Of a stretch of 64,000 nt of DNA, positions 59,095 to 64,000 are shown in pieces. The translations under genes and the position numbers were made by a program. The notes beneath the pieces are model-generated. The model did no database searches, had not been told where the DNA came from, and was given only the letters and a program-made list of their open reading frames with translations. The stretch comes from Elephas maximus indicus (Eukaryota > Chordata > Mammalia > Proboscidea > Elephantidae), in NCBI RefSeq assembly GCF_024166365.1, contig NC_064825.1, forward strand, positions 106,220,480 to 106,284,479, given 5' to 3'. The stretch's first letter is position 1. Every line of letters starts with the position of its first letter.

Positions 59095-61040
59095 TTTCAT
59101 TTTATTATGTCTTAAGTGAAAGGTTACAGCCCAAATTAGCTTTCTTTTCAAAAACTTTGTACACAAATTGTTTAGGGACATTAGTTGCAATCCCAGCAAT
59201 GTGTCAGCACTCTCCCCTTTTGCTTTCACCCTGGGTTCTCTGTATCCATTAGTCCAGTTTTCTTGTCCCTTCTTGCTTTCTCCTCTTTGCCTTTGGGCAG
59301 GTGTTTCCCATTTAGTCTAGTATACTTGATTGAACTAAGAAGCAAGTTCCTCACGTGTATTATTACTTTATAAGTCTGTCTAAACTTTGGTGGAATGGTG
59401 GATTAGGGAGTGCTTCAGTTCTGAGTTAGCAGGGGGTCCGGGGGCTGTAGTCTCAGGGGTTCCTCCAGTCTCTGTCAGACCAATACGTTTGGTCTTTTTT
59501 TGTGGATGAGGGTTATTGTTTTACATTTTTCTCCCACTCTGTCCAGGACCTTCTATTGTGATCTCTGTGAGTGCCATCATTAGTGGTTGACGGGCACCAT
59601 CTAAGTTCTTCTGGGCTCTGGCTGGTGGAGCTGTGGTTCAGGTGGTCCATTAGTCTTTTGGTCTATTATTTTCCTTGTGCCTTTGGTTTTATCTGGAGCC
59701 CTGGTGGTCCAGTGGTTAAAAGCTACAGCTACTAACCAAAGGATAAGATGACTGCTCGAAAGCTTTTAAGACCTCACGTGCTACTCACCAAATTAGGATG
59801 TCGAACATTTTCTTTATGACCTATGTTATGCCTGTTGACCTAGATGTCCTCTGACACCATGGTTCCCAGCCATCAGCCCCAGTTAACGGTCCTTCAAGGT
59901 GTTTGGAATATGTCTAGGAAGTCTGTAGGACATTGCCTTTGTCAAATTGTGCTGACTTTCCCCATATTTGTGTTGTCTTGTCTGCTATCTAGTTAGTGAT
60001 TCTCTCTTGCTGCCCCTCCCCCCCCTTAACTATCAGATTTTTTTTTTCTGCAAATAAACCTTTTCTTGGGTTTTTACAATAGTGGTTTGATACAATATTT
60101 GTCCTTTTGTGATTGATTTATTTTGCTTAGCATAATGCCTTCCAGATTCATCCGTATTGTGAGATGTTTGGTGGATTCATCGTTGTTCTTTATCATTGCA
60201 TGATATTCCACTGTGTGTATGTACCATAGTTTGTTAGTCTGTTCATTTTTTGATGGACACTTAGATTGTTTCCATCTTTTTGCTATTGTGGATAATGCTA
60301 CAATGAACATGGGTGTGCATGTGTCTATTAATGTGATGGCTCTTATTTCTCTAGAACATATTGCTAGGAGTAGGATTGCTGTATCATATGGTATTTCTAT
60401 TTGTAGCTTTTTAAGGAGATGTCCTATTATTTTCCATAGTGGTTATACCATTTTACACTTCCTCCAGCACTGTATAAGAGTTCCAATTTCCCTGCAACCT
60501 CTGCAATATTTGTTATTTTCTGTTTTTTTTTAATTTGTGCCAGTTATATCGGAATCAGATGGTATCTCATTGTAGTTCTGATTTACATTCTTCTGATGGC
60601 TAATGATCGGGAACAAGTCCTCATGTGTCTGTTAACTTCTTGAGTGTCTTCTGTGGTCGAGCATCTATTCATATCTTTGCCCATTTTTCAATTGAGTTTT
60701 TTGTCTTTTTGTTGTTGCGGTGTTGAAGTATTCTATAGATTTTAGAGATTAGACTTTTGTCAGATTTTTTTCCTAGTCTGTGAGTTATCTTTTTACTCTT
60801 TTGGTGAGGTCTTTTGATGAGCGTAAGTGTTAATTTTGAGGCGCTCCCAGTTATCTAATTTCTCTACTGGTGTTAGTGCATTGTTAGTTATGGTTTGTAC
60901 ACTTTTTATGCCATGTATTAGGGCCCCTAGTGTTGCCCTTATTTTTTCTTCCATGATCTTTATCTTTTTGAGTTTTATATTTAGGTTTTTGATCATTTCA
61001 AATTAGTTTTTGTGTGTGGTGTGAGGTATGGGTCCTTTAT
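59095..61040 (-). mobile_element. L1 copy, 5'-truncated, antisense
   Basis: On the minus strand, 61040 to about 60090 is the ORF2 C-terminal part ('tgttcattttttgatggaca', 'gtaggattgctgtatcatat' in the mirrored text), and 60090 to 59095 is the lineage's 3' UTR. The copy is older-looking than the one at 10290. A small AfroSINE piece lies inside at 59693-59745. Confidence 0.82.
59693..59745 (+). mobile_element. AfroSINE head fragment inside the L1
   Basis: 'tctggagccctggtggtcca' to 'ctactaaccaaaggat' is the 5' head of an AfroSINE, with nothing of its body. It replaces about 40 bases of L1 3' UTR. Confidence 0.75.
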
Positions 61041-61272
61041 CATTTTTTTTTTTTTTACAGATGGAAGAGTCAAACATTTTTAAGTAACCTTTCAAAAGCT
61101 ATTTCTTAAGTATTAAAGTTCAGTTTAAACACAATTTTCTTGTTTTCAGATGCTATCTTAAGTATCCCCTTTTACTGTTCTTAAGCATTTAATATTATGA
61201 CAATTATTTTATTACGGGGGTATGTATGAGGGGTATTGGGTTCTGAGATATTAATCACAAAGAGATTATTTA

Positions 61273-61575
61273 GTGGATATGCCCATCAACCCTTTTTTAA
61301 AGCATTGTCAAAAAAACAAGGCTCCAGGAATTAACTTGATACCAACTGAGATGTTCCAACAAATGGATGCAGCAATGGAAGTGCTCACTTGTCTATGCCA
61401 AGAAATTTGGAAGACAGCTACCTGGCCAACCATCTTGAAGAGATCCATATTTATGCCTATTCCAAAGAAAGGTGATCTAACCCAATGTGGAAATTATTGA
61501 ACAATGCCATTAATATCACACACAAGTGAAATTATGTTGAAGATCATTCAAAAGGGGCTGCAGAAATACATGGAT
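61273..61575 (+). mobile_element. RTE LINE reverse-transcriptase fragment
   Basis: 'gacagctacctggccaacca' and 'tatttatgcctattccaaag' match the RT region at 40710-40770. It ends abruptly at 61575, exactly where the homology of inverted duplication 2 begins. Confidence 0.82.
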
Positions 61576-61579
61576 GTGA

Positions 61580-62065
61580 TAGAAATGGAATATCCCACCA
61601 TATACTAAATACTAAATTTATGATTATAAATTCACAAATGCCACTCCCTTAAAAGAAAACAAAACAAAAAAAACCTAAAAACTTTAGACCCAGATAATTC
61701 AATGGTAATTTCTGTTAAACTTTTAAGGGAGAAATAATACAAATATTACACAAGTTCTTTCAGAAAAGAGAATAGGGGCAACTCTTCCAAAAATTGTTGT
61801 ATGGATCGAATATAAGCCTAATATCAAAATTTGAAATATACATTATGGGGAAAAAAAAAATGACCGACACGTCTTTAATGCTCATGTATTTAAAAATCTT
61901 TAATAAAAGAAAAGAAAAGAAAATTTAATCCAGAAACACTAAAAATAATTATCATAATCAAGTGGGATTTATCTCAGATATATAGGATTGGGTAAATATT
62001 GAAAAATCAACCATATTAAAGTAAGAATAAAGGAAAAGATGTTATCATATTGGATTCAGAAGATT
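61580..62065 (+). mobile_element. Old L1 ORF2 fragment, shared by both arms
   Basis: 'ataatcaagtgggatttatc', 'gaaaaatcaaccatattaaa' and 'gaacaactc'-type text such as 'ggggcaactcttccaaaaat' match L1 ORF2 in sense. It is the mirror of 49900-50590, so it was already present before the duplication. Confidence 0.72.
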
Positions 62066-63504
62066 CCTGAGATTTTTTTCATATTTCAATTTCTTTTCCT
62101 TTATAATTAAGAAAGCTTTTGACCTGATCATATTTAGAGTTTTTATGATATATTAACATATCTTAATAATTATTTTAATAATAATTTATATTATAATAAA
62201 TTAATACATTTTATGATATATTAATATTTTTCTTCTATAACACTGTAAAATGTTTACTAGTCTCAGCATCTTTTTTTTTTGTCCTTTCTTCTCTCATTTC
62301 TCTTTCTATAAACCAAAAGCCAAGTACCTTAAAATGGTAATACAAGTTGCACGTATTTCTGTGCAGATGAATTAGGTAACACTGCCAAACCTGAATGGAG
62401 AACCCACGCCACGGTTTCCTTGTTATCCCTCAAAATGTCCCCCTGTCTGCTGCTGAATACTCCTGGAGAGAATTTATCTACAGAGTACCAGTCAATGCAT
62501 GACACATGAAATTGTGTGTTTTGTAGAAGACTAATCTAACATAGCCCAAGGGGTATTATTAGTGTTTCGTGATAAAATGAGGGTAACATACTGAATATAT
62601 AGGATAATTGATACACTATGTAAGTAGACATATAAGTAAACATTTTAAACACAAAGAAAAATTATTGGAAGAAAATACATCAAAATATTAAAAACAGTTT
62701 TGAATGAGCTTCATTTTCTTTGAATTTTGTTGTATACTCTGCTTTTTCTAATAAGCAATGCTTTACTCCTATGATAGTATCATACTTAAAAGTATAAAAA
62801 GAATTCATTGTAAAGAACGTACTATCCTACCATTGGTAGTCAACTACTTGGCCTTTGAGTTACAGAGTAATTAAGCATTTTTCTAAAAAGAGTTTATCTA
62901 ACATTCTAGTAAAAAATGTGGAGGATCACAAAGGAAGACTAAATCATCATGGTTCTCATTATGTCTCTTCTAAAGGAGTAGGCAACAATCTGTTACAAGC
63001 CTAGTGTGAATATATTAGTCCTTGAGTTTTTATCTTTGGAAAGGTGCCAAGCAATGTCCCTTGGAAATTAGTCCCCAAGGATGATGGAATGTTGCATTCT
63101 CAGCAACTCCCAGTATATGAAGTGCCGTGGAATTATTAGGGTGAGAGGCAAGGGATAGTCAGCTCTGCTTAAGTTCATAGTCTCTCGCAGGTATTTTTTA
63201 GAGATATAACTTCCTCTCAAATTTTGCATTTGACAAGGAACTGAACAAAATTCAAAGATTGATTTACCTCAGGAAAAAAATGCATGCACAGAAATGTAAA
63301 AATTATGCATTTAAAAGGAAAACAGTATTATATCACAGAAATTTTCATCTCCTTGAAGGCTTTATTTTATTTTACTTTATTTTTTTGAAGAATACTTTGA
63401 GCTTGACAAAATTCCAGACAGGTAATATTGGAAGAAGAAAATTTTCACCACGTTTGGCTCACTGTAAGTATTATTCTCAAAATTAGAGGGTTTTAGGTCA
63501 GATC

Positions 63505-63717
63505 ATGAAGACTGGTGGTACAGTGGTTATACGCTCGGCTGCTAATCAAATCGTCAGCAGTTCAAATCCACCAAGTCCATCCGTGGGACAAAGACGTGGC
63601 AGTCTGCTTCCGGTAAAGACCTACAGCCTGGGAAACCCTGTGGGGCACGTGGTACTCTGTCCTACAGGGTCACAATGAGTCGGAGTCAACTCCACGGCAA
63701 CGGGTTTTGGTTTCGTT
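63505..63717 (+). mobile_element. AfroSINE, long form, shared by both arms
   Basis: A sense copy from 'gaagactggtggtacagtgg' to 'agtcggagtcaactccacgg' with a T-rich tail, flanked by 'ttaggtcagatca' on both sides (63494-63506 and 63718-63730). It pairs with 47797-47998. Confidence 0.9.
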
Positions 63718-64000
63718 TAGGTCAGATCAAATAAAATGGAGACATCTGCATATGCCTCACCATAAGTGACGCTAGGGTTTGTGGAAACAGACTTATGGAG
63801 CTGGTGGAATCAGCTGCATATGAGCAGTTGTTCATATTTTGGAACTATAACTTTCAGAAGGAATTTTATTTTCAATAGTCAAGAAAACAAAATGTCTTCT
63901 GCAAATGAATATTCTGTGGTCTCCAATTTTAATACATCACAGTAAAGACTCCAAAGGTTGAAGTTTCCGATCTGTCTGTTGTATTAAATGATATTGAAAG

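Larger units (their letters stand above)
61576..64000. repeat. Right arm of inverted duplication 2
   Basis: Reverse-complement counterpart of 47420-50590, continuing past the right window edge. It contains the old L1 fragment at 61580-62065 (sense here) and an AfroSINE at 63505-63717, both shared with the left arm. The last recognised paired text is 'tttaatacatcacagtaaag' near 63930, which pairs with 47490-47510. Confidence 0.85.

Noticed and set aside
1-64000. Search for CRISPR arrays, prophage, operons, tRNA or rRNA genes
   Set aside because: None found. tRNA-like text belongs to the heads of AfroSINE and MIR elements, and the sequence is clearly mammalian.

Overview
This window is mammalian nuclear DNA from an afrotherian, most likely an elephant- or manatee-like paenungulate. 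The diagnosis rests on about twenty AfroSINE copies (tRNA-derived, with the 'tatgagtcgga' tail), long RTE LINE copies whose 3' ends share that tail, and L1 copies carrying one recurring 3' UTR. Single-exon vertebrate odorant-receptor genes sit among them. The species cannot be fixed from sequence alone. There are no bacterial features, CRISPR arrays or RNA genes that I can support.

The genes are four odorant receptors (class II) plus one relic. An intact OR5J-like gene lies at 4319-5245 (+), and a broken OR5J2-like pseudogene at 22217-23180 (+). An intact OR8H-type gene lies at 45901-46854 (-), and the apparent OR8I2 orthologue at 54833-55825 (-). A short OR N-terminal relic sits at 30798-30854 (+). 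From memory, human OR8I2, OR8H and OR5J2 are neighbours in the 11q12 cluster, so this looks like the matching cluster; the OR5J genes point the other way relative to OR8H/OR8I than I recall in human. Each OR encodes a seven-helix G-protein-coupled receptor of olfactory neurons. They are independent transcription units and do not form a pathway. A decayed, unidentified protein-coding remnant, possibly a processed pseudogene, lies on the minus strand at 36785-37545.

The most interesting structure is two large, diverged inverted duplications that no single repeat family explains. Pair 1 has arms at 1-3930 and 32160-35471 and encloses both OR5J genes. Pair 2 has arms at about 47420-50590 and 61576-64000 and encloses the OR8I2 gene. 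Both pairs run off the window edge. Shared and private SINE, LTR and LINE insertions in the arms give a relative order of events. If pair 2 continues, an inverted second OR8H copy should lie just past the right edge.

The rest is transposon-rich, AT-rich intergenic DNA. It holds RTE LINEs at 15490-19345 (-), 25765-30410 (-, split by an L1) and 38900-41640 (+). L1 pieces lie at 5515-6215, 10290-12540, 26575-28335, 43557-44294 and 59095-61040, with older L1 scraps elsewhere. There are solo LTR fossils of ERV1 and ERVL-MaLR type, a small terminal-inverted-repeat DNA element, MIR fragments and microsatellites. All calls were made by eye; repeat boundaries are usually good to about 5-20 bases.
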